54,542 nt of DNA, taken from the NCBI GenBank assembly GCA_000802045.1, contig JUEF01000102.1, positions 1 to 54,542 of the forward strand, read 5' to 3'. A program made the position numbers and the translations under genes. Below are positions 7,918-16,054 of this stretch, one piece after another (positions within the stretch are counted from its first letter, which is position 1; every line of letters begins with the position of its first letter). Source of the stretch: Peptococcaceae bacterium BICA1-8 (lineage in GTDB: Bacteria > Bacillota > Peptococcia > Peptococcales > BICA1-8). Under the pieces are notes generated by a model that made no database searches, was not told the DNA's origin, and saw only the letters and a program-made list of their open reading frames with translations.

Positions 7918-8340
7918 AATTTTCCTCTTCACTTCCCATAATAAGTATTATGTAAACTAGAATAATTTTTAAAGATAACTGGGCTATCCTGTGAGCATCA
8001 AGTTTTCTCCCCCCAGCTTTTTGTTTTATTATAATTATTGTTGGTTGTTGAATTGTTACTAACCTTGCTAGTAATTTTTTTATTATATTAATTTATAATT
8101 TGATTTAATATAGCATTTTCTATGGTTTTTACAAATTACTTCTTATTAGTTTGCCATAATATATTTCCTGCTAAAATCTGATATATTCCATTATTATTAT
8201 GCCCCTCTAAATGCCCTGTAAGCCTTTAGAAATTTTCGGCCAAGGTCATTCCCTCTCTATTATTTCCAGGTAAATGGAAATTAATGGAGAGGGTTATTAT
8301 TTACTATAAATACTCCCTTCATTTTATATTAATGTTATAT
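7918..8340. other. Non-coding stretch before the pseudogene
   Basis: Apart from repeat copy 1 (8116-8293), I see no ORF with a ribosome-binding site, no RNA gene and no clear promoter on either strand. A short CTGGG (7980s) / CCCAG (8030s) pairing with a following T-rich tract may be an old terminator. Confidence 0.6.
8116..8293. repeat. Intergenic repeat copy 1 (pairs with 10994-11277)
   Basis: The stretch 8116-8148 (TTTTCTATGGTTTTTACAAA...) matches 10994-11026 at 31 of 33 positions. Further downstream both copies share a CCATTATTAT-rich block, a CCCTCTA block, a TTTAGAA-TTTTCGG type block, and an imperfect hairpin (here 8251-8293, stem CCCTCTC...TTTCCA / TGGAAA...GAGAGGG). The two copies are in direct orientation and bracket the T-box/symporter block. 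No coding potential was found in the repeat. Confidence 0.75.
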
Positions 8341-8690
8341 TTATTTCTCAGTTTGAGTCGCTACTAAACTTATGGCGCCGTATTTTTCTCTTAAACGCGG
8401 TTTTTCAATCTTGCTAGTTGTGGATTACGCGGCATTTTTATCAAAAATAATTTTTCGCGGGTGTTTGTAACGAGGCATTGGAGCGCAGAATGCCTCTATT
8501 TCTTCTTCAGTGCACTTGCATCCCGGTTTTAGTTATGATAGCAGCAGTTATTTCACCTAGACGATTATCATGCAATCCAATGACTGCTACATCCTTAATT
8601 GCATTATGGGCACGAAGAAAATCTTCAATTTGTTCAAGATGTTAAATTCTCTCCGCCACTTATAAAAACATCTTTATTGTAGCTTTATAG
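8341..8690 (-). pseudogene. Decayed C-terminal fragment of an AMP-forming acyl-CoA synthetase
   Basis: Reading the - strand in pieces gives NKDVFISGGEN, then (after a frameshift) LEQIEDFLRAHNAIKDVAVI and GLHDNRLGEITAAIITKTG, then (after a second shift) EEEIEAFCAPMPRYKHPRKI and IIFDK, and after an in-frame stop SKIEKPRLREKYGA. This is the order of the C-terminal domain of acetyl/acyl-CoA synthetases (the A8 GGEN hinge through the PTGKI-type lysine loop). At least two frameshifts and one or two stop codons make it non-functional. The N-terminal adenylation domain is absent. Confidence 0.85.
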
Positions 8691-8729
8691 GGAATGATTT
8701 ATTTTTGTGAATTAATATTTTTTAACTTA

Positions 8730-8758
8730 TTGACAGTAAAAAGAATAAACTGTATTAT
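8730..8758 (+). promoter_or_regulatory. Promoter of the T-box/symporter transcript
   Basis: TTGACA (8730-8735), 17-base spacer, TATTAT (8753-8758): a near-consensus sigma-A promoter placed directly ahead of the T-box leader. Confidence 0.85.
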
Positions 8759-8764
8759 AACACC

Positions 8765-9131
8765 AAGTAAAATATTATATTGTAATGATGATGAAAGAGG
8801 AAAGTAAGTTTTCCCCAGTCTTTCAGGGAGAAGAGGCCATTGACTGAAAGCTTCTTTAAGATATGACAAACCGAAGTTCCCTCTTGAGTTGCTCTGCTGA
8901 ATTCTTTAAGTAGGCAGAGCCGGGTTTCTTGCCGTTAAAAGAGAAGGGGTATCGGATAGTTTGTCCCGTACTTTTCACTTGGGTGGTTACTAATCATTTG
9001 GTCCTAAGGGATTAAATGATTTTTTATTCTCGGCTATTCCCATACCTTATTGAGAGGCTTCTTTTTTTAGAAGCAATTTGGGTGGTACCGCGGAATTCAT
9101 ACTCCGTCCCTTCGGGGACGGAGTTTTTTTA
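8765..9131 (+). promoter_or_regulatory. T-box leader, probable Phe (TTC) specifier, controlling the symporter
   Basis: The leader holds the Stem I distal region (AGGGAGAAGAGG...CTGAAAG, about 8825-8850), a specifier region CGAAGTTCCCTCTTGAG (8872-8888), the T-box proper GGGTGGTACCGCGG (9080-9093) and a terminator stem ACTCCGTCCC-TTCG-GGGACGGAGT (9101-9124) with a T run to 9130. Aligned with the second T-box in this window, the specifier is best read as TTC (8877-8879), i.e. uncharged tRNA-Phe would allow read-through. GTT (Val) in the overlapping register is the main alternative. Confidence 0.85.
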
Positions 9132-9167
9132 TTTCCAATTAAAATCTATTTGAAAGGAGTGGTTTAA

Positions 9168-9275
9168 ATGTTAGGCTTAGAATCTTTAACAATTTTCATG
9201 GCGTACCTACTTTGTATAATATCTTCTGGACTATGTGTATTATACGGAATATTAAACTGGAATTCGGATCAATAG
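9168..9275 (+). CDS. Symporter small accessory peptide (35 aa, one TM helix)
   Basis: A 35-residue ORF with AAAGGAGTGG ahead of ATG 9168. It starts MLGLESLTIFMAYLLCIISS and continues as one transmembrane helix up to about residue 29, ending in a short polar tail. Such tiny single-helix proteins are found directly upstream of sodium:solute symporter genes in Clostridia and are thought to be accessory subunits. It lies between the T-box terminator and the symporter, so it is under the same amino-acid control. Confidence 0.75.
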   Translation: MLGLESLTIFMAYLLCIISSGLCVLYGILNWNSDQ

Positions 9276-9330
9276 TATATAAATAATTTGTTTTACTAGA
9301 TTTTCAAAAAATATGAGAGGATGAAAAAAT

Positions 9331-10929
9331 ATGAATTATTCCATACTGCTCGGTCTTTTAGTTATCTATCTCGGGTTAACTGTGCTTCTTGCATACATTG
9401 CTTACCGCCGTACCAATTCGTCAAAAGACTATTTAATTGCCGGGGGCGACACTCACCCCTTTTTAATGGCTATGGCCTACGGCTCAACTTTTATTAGTAC
9501 GGCAGCTATAGTTGGTTTTGGCGGAGCTGCTGGTGTTTACGGCATGAGTTTATTATGGCTTACTTTTATGAATATTTTTGTCGGTATCTTTATTGCCTTT
9601 ATTGTTTACGGCAAAAGAACTCTGACTATTGGAAAACAGCTTGGTGCTAGAACATTTCCCGAATTCATGGGTTTAGCCTTCCAATCTTCATTTATCCAAA
9701 AATTTTCCGCCCTAATTATCATTGTAGCAATGCCAATTTATGCTGCTGCAGTAATGATTGGTGCCGGAAGATTCTTAGAACACCTGTTAAACATAGACTA
9801 CACCTTAGCTATCCTTGGTTTTTCTGTTATTGTCGCTCTTTATGTAATTTCCGGTGGCTTAAAAGGTGTATTTTACAATGATGCATTACAAGGAAGCATT
9901 ATGTTTTTTGGGATGGTCACTCTCCTAATTATGACTTATGGAAAGCTTGGTGGTGTTATTAATGCTCACAAAGCATTGGCATCTCTTACTTCTCTAGTTC
10001 CTCAAGGATTAGCGGCTAAGGGTCAAGTAGGATGGGCTTCCATGCCTGTTTTCGGATCGGAAATATGGTGGATAGTTGTTTCTACCCTTGTTATGGGGGT
10101 TGGAATCGGGGTATTAGCTCAACCCCAGCTGATAGTTCGCTATTTAACCGTCAGCGGCATACGTCAGCTCAATCGGGCAGTTTTAATCGGTGGTATTTTT
10201 ATCCTATCTTCTACAGGGGTAGCTTTTTTAGTAGGTGCCCTTAGCAATGTCTATTTCTACCAGACCAAAGGGATAATTTCTCTACAGGCGGTTACCGATG
10301 CAGTTACCAAACAGCCAAATGTCGATAATATCATACCTTTGTTTGTTAACCAGGCTTTGCCGGAATGGTTCGGTTATCTTTTCATGCTGACATTGGTGGC
10401 AGCAGCTATGTCGACTCTAAGCGGCCAGTTTCATATTATCGGTACTTCCCTCTGCCATGACTTGTATCGAAGTAGCTCTTTAGCCTTAAATCGTATTGCC
10501 ATTTTGATAGCGCTGGCTATTTCCGTATATCTGGCCTTGAAACTTCCTGTTAGCATTATTGCAATAGCTACAGCTATTTTCTTTGGTATCTGTGCAGCTG
10601 CTTTCCTACCTGCCTACACAGCCTCCCTTTACTGGCCGAAGGTTGGTAAAAAAGCTGCATCTGCCAGTATGGTCGTGGGCTTCTCCTCAAGTCTGTTATG
10701 GATGGCTTTTATCCATGCTAAAGAAGCTCAGGCTCTAGGGTTAGCTAAACTACTTTTTGGTCGAGCTACCCTGCTTTCATTCCCCTGGATTGTAGTAGAT
10801 CCGATTATTATAGCTTTGCCTATCTCCATAATAACTTTGATCCTAGTACATGTCTTTGTTGAGATACCCCAACAAATTACTGAAAAGAAAGAATTGGATA
10901 ATACATTAACGGCATTATCTGGCGAATAA
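9331..10929 (+). CDS. Sodium:solute symporter (SSS family), probably for an amino acid or aromatic acid
   Basis: A 532-residue membrane protein with about 13 transmembrane segments. SSS hallmarks include the N-terminal SSKDYLIAGGDTHPFLMAMAY stretch (TM1 and the conserved YLIAG motif), ALYVISGGLKGVFYNDALQG in the fifth-sixth helices, and AAAMSTLSGQFHIIGTSLCHD near TM8, where the sodium site lies. The start at 9331 uses GAGAGG (9315-9320). Because a T-box with a probable Phe specifier precedes it, I infer uptake of phenylalanine or a related aromatic compound; the family itself does not reveal the substrate. It ends at a strong terminator. Confidence 0.88.
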   Translation: MNYSILLGLLVIYLGLTVLLAYIAYRRTNSSKDYLIAGGDTHPFLMAMAYGSTFISTAAIVGFGGAAGVYGMSLLWLTFMNIFVGIFIAFIVYGKRTLTIGKQLGARTFPEFMGLAFQSSFIQKFSALIIIVAMPIYAAAVMIGAGRFLEHLLNIDYTLAILGFSVIVALYVISGGLKGVFYNDALQGSIMFFGMVTLLIMTYGKLGGVINAHKALASLTSLVPQGLAAKGQVGWASMPVFGSEIWWIVVSTLVMGVGIGVLAQPQLIVRYLTVSGIRQLNRAVLIGGIFILSSTGVAFLVGALSNVYFYQTKGIISLQAVTDAVTKQPNVDNIIPLFVNQALPEWFGYLFMLTLVAAAMSTLSGQFHIIGTSLCHDLYRSSSLALNRIAILIALAISVYLALKLPVSIIAIATAIFFGICAAAFLPAYTASLYWPKVGKKAASASMVVGFSSSLLWMAFIHAKEAQALGLAKLLFGRATLLSFPWIVVDPIIIALPISIITLILVHVFVEIPQQITEKKELDNTLTALSGE

Positions 10930-10958
10930 TTAATTCTTTTCTTCTTTACACCTTAGAA

Positions 10959-10998
10959 CTTATAGGGGGGCTCCTTCCCCCTATAAGGGTATTTTTTC
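10959..10998 (+). terminator. Terminator of the symporter gene
   Basis: CTTATAGGGGG (10959-10969) pairs with CCCCCTATAAG (10977-10987) over 11 bp with a 7-base loop and is followed by TATTTTTTC. Confidence 0.85.
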
Positions 10999-11277
10999 TA
11001 TGGTTTTTACAAAGTACTTCATATTATTTTTCTATATTATATTTTCCATTATTATGACCCTCTAGTTTGCTCTGTGTGCCCTTAGAATTTTACGGTCAAG
11101 TACTTTTATGTGCAGGCTATGTAATGACTAATATAAGTCATTTTAGCGCTATTAAATAACTTCAAATAGGTGCATTTTATTAGAGTATATTAAGTTTTAC
11201 ATTCTTTGATTTTCGGCTCAATAATTATCTTCTCCCCTCTCATTTATTTCCAGGGAAATGGAAATAAATGGAGTAGG
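10994..11277. repeat. Intergenic repeat copy 2 (pairs with 8116-8293)
   Basis: It opens with a 33-base block 31/33 identical to copy 1 and shares the CCATTATTATG-CCCTCTA and CCTTAGAATTTTACGGTCAAG-like blocks. About 120 bases are inserted relative to copy 1 before the shared hairpin, here 11234-11277 with the stem TTTATTTCCA-GGGAAA-TGGAAATAAA. The hairpin has changed on both arms (ATTATTTCCA/TGGAAATTAAT versus TTTATTTCCA/TGGAAATAAA) while staying paired. Confidence 0.75.
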
Positions 11278-11365
11278 TTATTCATAATCTATGAGTCACT
11301 ATAGTTCTTAAATAAAAATAAGTGTAAACTAGTATTAACAACAGCCAATTAACCGCCCATAATTT
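11278..11365. other. Short non-coding stretch
   Basis: Nothing recognisable beyond the end of repeat copy 2; the stop codon of the - strand membrane protein lies at its right border. Confidence 0.5.
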
Positions 11366-11764
11366 TTAAGAGTTTATACCGTTTACTGTAAAATCACTAA
11401 GTGGAAATAAAAAAGGTGTAGCGAAATACCCCTGGGTATGTACTGGAATATCCATCATTATATGTAGAATCCAGGCACCAGCTGCTATACCGACCTTCTT
11501 ATTAATAAAAAATAGCATAGACACTATTATTCCGGCAATAATTAGGCTATGGGTCAAGCTATACATAGTACTAACCCAAGGAGGTATGGTATTTAAACCC
11601 GGGGAGCCTCTTACCGAGACGCCTTTCATAAGCCTTATGAATATTAAGGGGGCAAAAGATAGACCATCCGGCATAACTCCAAAGGTCAAGGCTAGCCAAT
11701 AAAAACTACGCCTACCAAAAACTATTCCTCCCCATAATCCATGGAATATAATATCGAAGATAAT
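11366..11764 (-). CDS. Membrane protein of the DUF457/YbcI-like putative hydrolase group, with no normal start codon
   Basis: The reading frame encodes about 132 residues, beginning with an IIFDIIFHGLWGG segment and continuing with GVMPDGLSFAP, YSLTHSLIIAG, and HIMMDIPVHTQGYFATPFLF. The conserved His/Asp pattern (THS, H..MDIPVH) resembles small integral-membrane putative metal-dependent hydrolases. The frame is open upstream to about 11820, but there is no ATG, GTG or TTG at the expected N-terminus: the codon there is ATT (11764-11762), behind a GGGGG run. A TTG at 11689 would remove the first conserved helix. Either a rare ATT start is used or the start has been lost and the gene is decaying. 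Confidence 0.55.
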   Translation of the reverse strand: MIFDIIFHGLWGGIVFGRRSFYWLALTFGVMPDGLSFAPLIFIRLMKGVSVRGSPGLNTIPPWVSTMYSLTHSLIIAGIIVSMLFFINKKVGIAAGAWILHIMMDIPVHTQGYFATPFLFPLSDFTVNGINS

Positions 11765-11824
11765 CCCCCACTCTCTATTATTTTTATTATTACCGTTACC
11801 CCATGGAACGGTAAAATGGCTTGT

Positions 11825-13444
11825 CTAGTTTAATCTACTGAGATAGAATCCTTCAAACTCTTCAATAATGCTTTCCTTCCCTTGTTTTTCCTGTATTATT
11901 TTTTCAATGCCGTTATCAGTATTGGCCACTAAATGTTGAAGAATTTTATACAACATTTCACGATCCACAGATGCGTTTTCTTCGATTTCCTTAGCAATGG
12001 CTTCGATATTGTATTTCTTTCCTTGATTGGCCACCAGAAAATCAAGGGCTCGATTTTTCAACCAAATCACTTCGCTTGCTGCTTTCTTGCCCATCTCAAC
12101 CGCCGGTTGATGGTATGCGTTAATATTGACGAGCAAAGCGTACATACTTACCGTCCTTTCAAAAAGAGCAATCAAAGCACCAATGGTTTCGGCATTAATT
12201 TCCTGAATTGTCAGGGTAATAGAACTCCTCCCCTTTTGGCTCAGAGCCTTTCGTGTACCTAAGAGAAAAGCTTGTAAGTAGTCGCCGCTGGAACTGTCTT
12301 CGGCTATTTTTATTGAGGTCCCTTCCCGATCCTTCAGCACCTCGATAAAAGTTACAAAGAAATTATCAGGACCGTCTAATAGTTGTTGCAAATAGGAGTG
12401 TTGATCAGTTGACCCTTTATTTCCTAATACCGCAATCCCTTGATGAACAATATTTCCGTCTAAATCCATTTCTTTACCTAGTGATTCCATGATTAGTTGT
12501 TGCAGGTACTTGGTGAGAAGTTCCAGTCGGTCTTTATAGGGGAGCATGACCATTTGTTGCCCCCCCTTTCCCCCTGTCAATGTGTACCACATCAAGGTGA
12601 GAAGGGCTGCCGGATTCTGCCCGGTTTCTATTTTTCGTGTTAATTGATCACATTTTTTCGCCCCTTTGAGCAAACTATCGATATCAATCCCTTGCAGCGC
12701 CAGTGGTAAGAGCCCAACAGCGGAAAGCACCGAAGTACGTCCCCCGATCCAATCCCACATGGGAAATGCATTAAGCCAGCCCTCTTCACTTTGAATCCTG
12801 TCTAAGTGACTGCCTGACTGAGTGATACTGACTGCATGTCGTTTGAATTCAAGTCCTTGCTTTTTATAGAAGTGTCGTACCTCTTCCATGCTGTTCCTGG
12901 TTTCAATGGTCCCGCCGCTTTTGGAGATAACGATCGTCAATGTCTCATCTAACTGCTCCTCCAGTTGAGTTAAAATTCGATCCATCCCATCTGGATCGGT
13001 ATTTTCAATAAAATAAAGGGCACATGGATCTGTTTCCTTCAGCAGTGCAACAGAGATAAAGCGAGGTCCCAAACTAGATCCGCCTATGCCAACCACAAGG
13101 ATATGCTTAAAAGGAAGTTCTTTTTCTCCGCGCAAAGTACCCTCATGAATTTGCTTCGTAAAAATTTTGATACGATGGATAGTTGCGTTAATATCTTCAC
13201 TAATCTCCGATGTTGGCGCAAGCTCTGGAGCACGCAACCAATAATGACCAACCATACGTTGTTCATCGGGATTGGCGATGGCTCCGCCCTCTAATGCCCC
13301 AATTTGAGTGTAAATGTGTTGCATTTTAGGTTCCATCTCAATTAAATAGCTTTCAGGAAATTTTACCTGACTGATATCTAATTGGATTCCCAAATCTCTA
13401 TCTTGGAAAAAGTATTGGCGAAATCTCTGCCAGTTTGATATCAC
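11825..13444 (-). CDS. pgi: Glucose-6-phosphate isomerase
   Basis: A 539-residue phosphoglucose isomerase that interconverts glucose-6-P and fructose-6-P. The SIS-fold phosphate loop VGIGGSSLGPR, the ISKSGGTIETRN motif and WDWIGGRTSVLSAVG are present in order. The GTG start at 13444 follows AAGGAG by ten bases. It is the last gene of the glycogen operon, 28 bases after glgA, and would feed released glucose-6-P into glycolysis or draw fructose-6-P into glycogen. Length and motif order resemble the longer, transaldolase-fusion-derived Pgi proteins of Clostridia rather than the 450-residue Bacillus enzyme. Confidence 0.93.
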   Translation of the reverse strand: MISNWQRFRQYFFQDRDLGIQLDISQVKFPESYLIEMEPKMQHIYTQIGALEGGAIANPDEQRMVGHYWLRAPELAPTSEISEDINATIHRIKIFTKQIHEGTLRGEKELPFKHILVVGIGGSSLGPRFISVALLKETDPCALYFIENTDPDGMDRILTQLEEQLDETLTIVISKSGGTIETRNSMEEVRHFYKKQGLEFKRHAVSITQSGSHLDRIQSEEGWLNAFPMWDWIGGRTSVLSAVGLLPLALQGIDIDSLLKGAKKCDQLTRKIETGQNPAALLTLMWYTLTGGKGGQQMVMLPYKDRLELLTKYLQQLIMESLGKEMDLDGNIVHQGIAVLGNKGSTDQHSYLQQLLDGPDNFFVTFIEVLKDREGTSIKIAEDSSSGDYLQAFLLGTRKALSQKGRSSITLTIQEINAETIGALIALFERTVSMYALLVNINAYHQPAVEMGKKAASEVIWLKNRALDFLVANQGKKYNIEAIAKEIEENASVDREMLYKILQHLVANTDNGIEKIIQEKQGKESIIEEFEGFYLSRLN

Positions 13445-13472
13445 TATACAGCGCTCCTTTTTAGCTTAACAA

Positions 13473-14912
13473 TCATATCCTCTTGTTGAGGATTGATTGA
13501 TAAAGATCACGATATTGCCGAGCTGATTTTCCCCAACTAAAGTCACTATTACGGGCATTTTTCACCAGACCTTGCCAAGTAGTCTTATCTTCAAAAAAGA
13601 GTTTAACGGCTTTTTGCACCGTGAAGAGCAAATCGTGGGCATTATAATTAACAAAGCTAAAACCATTCCCTTCAACTGAGGCTTCATTAAATGGAGTCAC
13701 CGTGTCTCGCAAGCCTCCCGTTTCCCTTACAATAGGTAACGTTCCATAACGCATGGCAATCATTTGGGACAGACCACAGGGCTCAGATTGAGATGGCATC
13801 AATAAGAGATCAGCGCCGCCATAGATCTTGTGGGCTAAGGCTTCGTCATAGAACAATCGTATCGCTAGTTTTTGCGGGTATTGTTTGGCAAAATGTTGGA
13901 AGATTTCTTTAAAACGTTGATCCCCAGTTCCCAATACCACCATCTGAACATTCATATTTAACAATTCATCGAGAATATGGACCACAAGGTCCAATCCTTT
14001 ATGCTCAACTAACCGAGAAACTATTGCAATCAGTGGCCAATCGCCTTGACTTGGCAGATTCATAAGCCCTTGAAGATGCTTTTTGTTTTCTCCTTTTTTC
14101 GCTAGTGAACTTCTGTAATTTATCAATAGGTGTGGATCTCTTTGGGGATCATATTTTACGGTATCGATTCCGTTTAATATCCCATATAGATCGCCCTTGC
14201 GTTTACGTAGAAAGCTGTCTAGACTTTCACCAAAAGATGGTTGTTGAATTTCTTGCGCATAGGTAGGGCTAACCGTTGTAATTAAATCTGCCGATAAAAT
14301 ACCTGCCTTAAGATAATTTAAGCTATCCCCATACTCAAGCTTTTCCCAAGCTACTCGATGACCACCAAAACCTAAGACATCATCAAAATATATCTGCGGC
14401 ACATATCCCTGGTACTTTAGATTATGAATCGTAAGGATGGTTTTAATACCAAAATAATAGGGATTATTACCAAAGTTTTCTTTTAACATCAGTGGAATGA
14501 TTGCAGTATGCCAATCATGACAATGGATAACATCCGCCTGATAATTCAAGTAAACAAGACTTTCTAGGACGGCCTTGCTAAAAAAAGCAAACCGTTCTCC
14601 CTCATCATGATATCCATATAAGCTTTCTCGATTAAAATAATAGTCATTACCTATAAAGTAATAGACAATCCCTTGGTGTTCCAATCTATCAATACTGCAA
14701 GAAATTCGACGCCAAGCTAAATTTACTTCAAACTCAGTGACTCGATGCATTTGGCGCAAATATTCTTCTGGAATGACCGTGTATTTTGGGATAATTACTC
14801 GAACTTCCGTTCCCTCAGTTTGCAGAGCCTGAGGAAGGGATCCGCCCACATCCCCCAAGCCGCCTGATTTAACAAAGGGATAGGCTTCAGATACTGCAAA
14901 TAAAACCTTCAT
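13473..14912 (-). CDS. glgA: Glycogen (starch) synthase, ADP-glucose dependent
   Basis: A 479-residue GT5 glycosyltransferase that extends alpha-1,4-glucan from ADP-glucose. The start is chosen at ATG 14912 because the family N-terminus is MKVLFAVSEAYPFVKSGGLG, containing the ADP-glucose-binding K-x-G-G-L motif. An in-frame GTG at 14936 abuts the glgD stop codon and cannot be excluded. The C-terminal domain carries LLMPSQSEPCGLSQMIAMRY and GTLPIVRETGGLRDTV, the catalytic E and the GG signature. It lies in the operon glgB-P-C-D-A-pgi. Confidence 0.95.
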   Translation of the reverse strand: MKVLFAVSEAYPFVKSGGLGDVGGSLPQALQTEGTEVRVIIPKYTVIPEEYLRQMHRVTEFEVNLAWRRISCSIDRLEHQGIVYYFIGNDYYFNRESLYGYHDEGERFAFFSKAVLESLVYLNYQADVIHCHDWHTAIIPLMLKENFGNNPYYFGIKTILTIHNLKYQGYVPQIYFDDVLGFGGHRVAWEKLEYGDSLNYLKAGILSADLITTVSPTYAQEIQQPSFGESLDSFLRKRKGDLYGILNGIDTVKYDPQRDPHLLINYRSSLAKKGENKKHLQGLMNLPSQGDWPLIAIVSRLVEHKGLDLVVHILDELLNMNVQMVVLGTGDQRFKEIFQHFAKQYPQKLAIRLFYDEALAHKIYGGADLLLMPSQSEPCGLSQMIAMRYGTLPIVRETGGLRDTVTPFNEASVEGNGFSFVNYNAHDLLFTVQKAVKLFFEDKTTWQGLVKNARNSDFSWGKSARQYRDLYQSILNKRI

Positions 14913-14935
14913 TATTTTCTTTATTCCTCCTCGCA

Positions 14936-16054
14936 CTAAACCATCCTACTTTTTTTGATGACTAAAGGATCTCCTTCTTGGCCTTTTATCACTGTGCCTG
15001 GATTAATTATGTTATATTTATCAACGATGACATTTTCTAACATAGCTCCTTTTTTTATTACACATTTCTGCAGTACGATACAATTTGTGATGCTGGCTTC
15101 AGCTTCAACTACAACACCTCGGAAAATAATGCTTCCCGATACACAACCCTTAATAATACAGCCACTGGATACTAAAGAATCGCGAATAACATTGGATGGG
15201 CCATATTTTGTCGGCGGATTATCTTTAATTCTGGTTAAAACTCTATGCTCTCCAAGGAAGAGCTCATTTTGTACCGAGGGCTGCAGTAATTCCATACTTC
15301 GCTGAAAATAAGTCTGCTTTGAATATATCCGTCCGAAATATCCGGCAATAGAATAAGTTCCTATTTTCAGCTGCGAAATATTTTCTCTTAGGATATCTAA
15401 TAAGTCTAAATTTTCCATGTTCTGATGCCCTTTAATAATGTCCAATAAAAAGGTTCTTTTTAGAATAAACACATCGGCAAAATATTTAGTCCCCTGACCC
15501 TCTTTTCCTTGGTTACTTTCTAGTTTTTGTACCCTGCCGTATGCATCAATTTCGAGGATTACCCCCTGTGGATCTTCGTCTGCATTTAATATAAGTTCCT
15601 TATAGAGCAGGGTTATATCTACTTTTGTTTCTTCATGATTCCGCAAGACATTTGTATAGTCGATATTGAAGATGTTACTGCACCCGCTAATGATGACATA
15701 CTCGGCCTTTTCTTTTTCTAGGAATTCAATATTTTTCGTTATGTCCCGCAGTGCAAACTTATTATTTTTAAAATAAATTCCGTGAGTCGCTCCCGGAAGG
15801 ATGAATAGTCCACCTGTTTTCCGATCCAAATACCACTCTTTACCAGCTCCAATATGGTCAAGAATTGGCCGATAGTGATAGGGTGTAACCATACCCACCG
15901 TCCGTATTCCTGAATTAACCATATTGGATAAAGCGAAATCCAACAATCTATATCGTCCCCCAAAGGGTAACGCAGCAAGCGGGCGGTCACGGGTCAATCC
16001 TTCCGGATTTTTCATGAGATAGTTACAGGATATGATCCCGATTATTTTCCCCAT
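14936..16054 (-). CDS. glgD: Glucose-1-phosphate adenylyltransferase regulatory subunit GlgD
   Basis: A 372-residue GlgC-like protein of the GlgD type. It has the nucleotidyltransferase fold ([20 protein letters not shown]) but lacks the N-terminal GGxGxRL pyrophosphorylase loop, reading [16 protein letters not shown] instead, so it is catalytically weak or inactive, as in other Firmicutes. It pairs with GlgC to form the heteromeric ADP-glucose pyrophosphorylase. A left-handed beta-helix repeat region (about 270-365) is present. Its start overlaps the glgC end by 13 bases, which suggests translational coupling and a fixed subunit ratio. Confidence 0.93.
   Translation of the reverse strand: MGKIIGIISCNYLMKNPEGLTRDRPLAALPFGGRYRLLDFALSNMVNSGIRTVGMVTPYHYRPILDHIGAGKEWYLDRKTGGLFILPGATHGIYFKNNKFALRDITKNIEFLEKEKAEYVIISGCSNIFNIDYTNVLRNHEETKVDITLLYKELILNADEDPQGVILEIDAYGRVQKLESNQGKEGQGTKYFADVFILKRTFLLDIIKGHQNMENLDLLDILRENISQLKIGTYSIAGYFGRIYSKQTYFQRSMELLQPSVQNELFLGEHRVLTRIKDNPPTKYGPSNVIRDSLVSSGCIIKGCVSGSIIFRGVVVEAEASITNCIVLQKCVIKKGAMLENVIVDKYNIINPGTVIKGQEGDPLVIKKSRMV

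Noticed and set aside
8860-8870. ATG in GATATGACA as T-box specifier (Met)
   Set aside because: It lies too far 5' of the conserved CTC-TTGAG segment, and alignment with the second T-box points to the TTC 3' of it.
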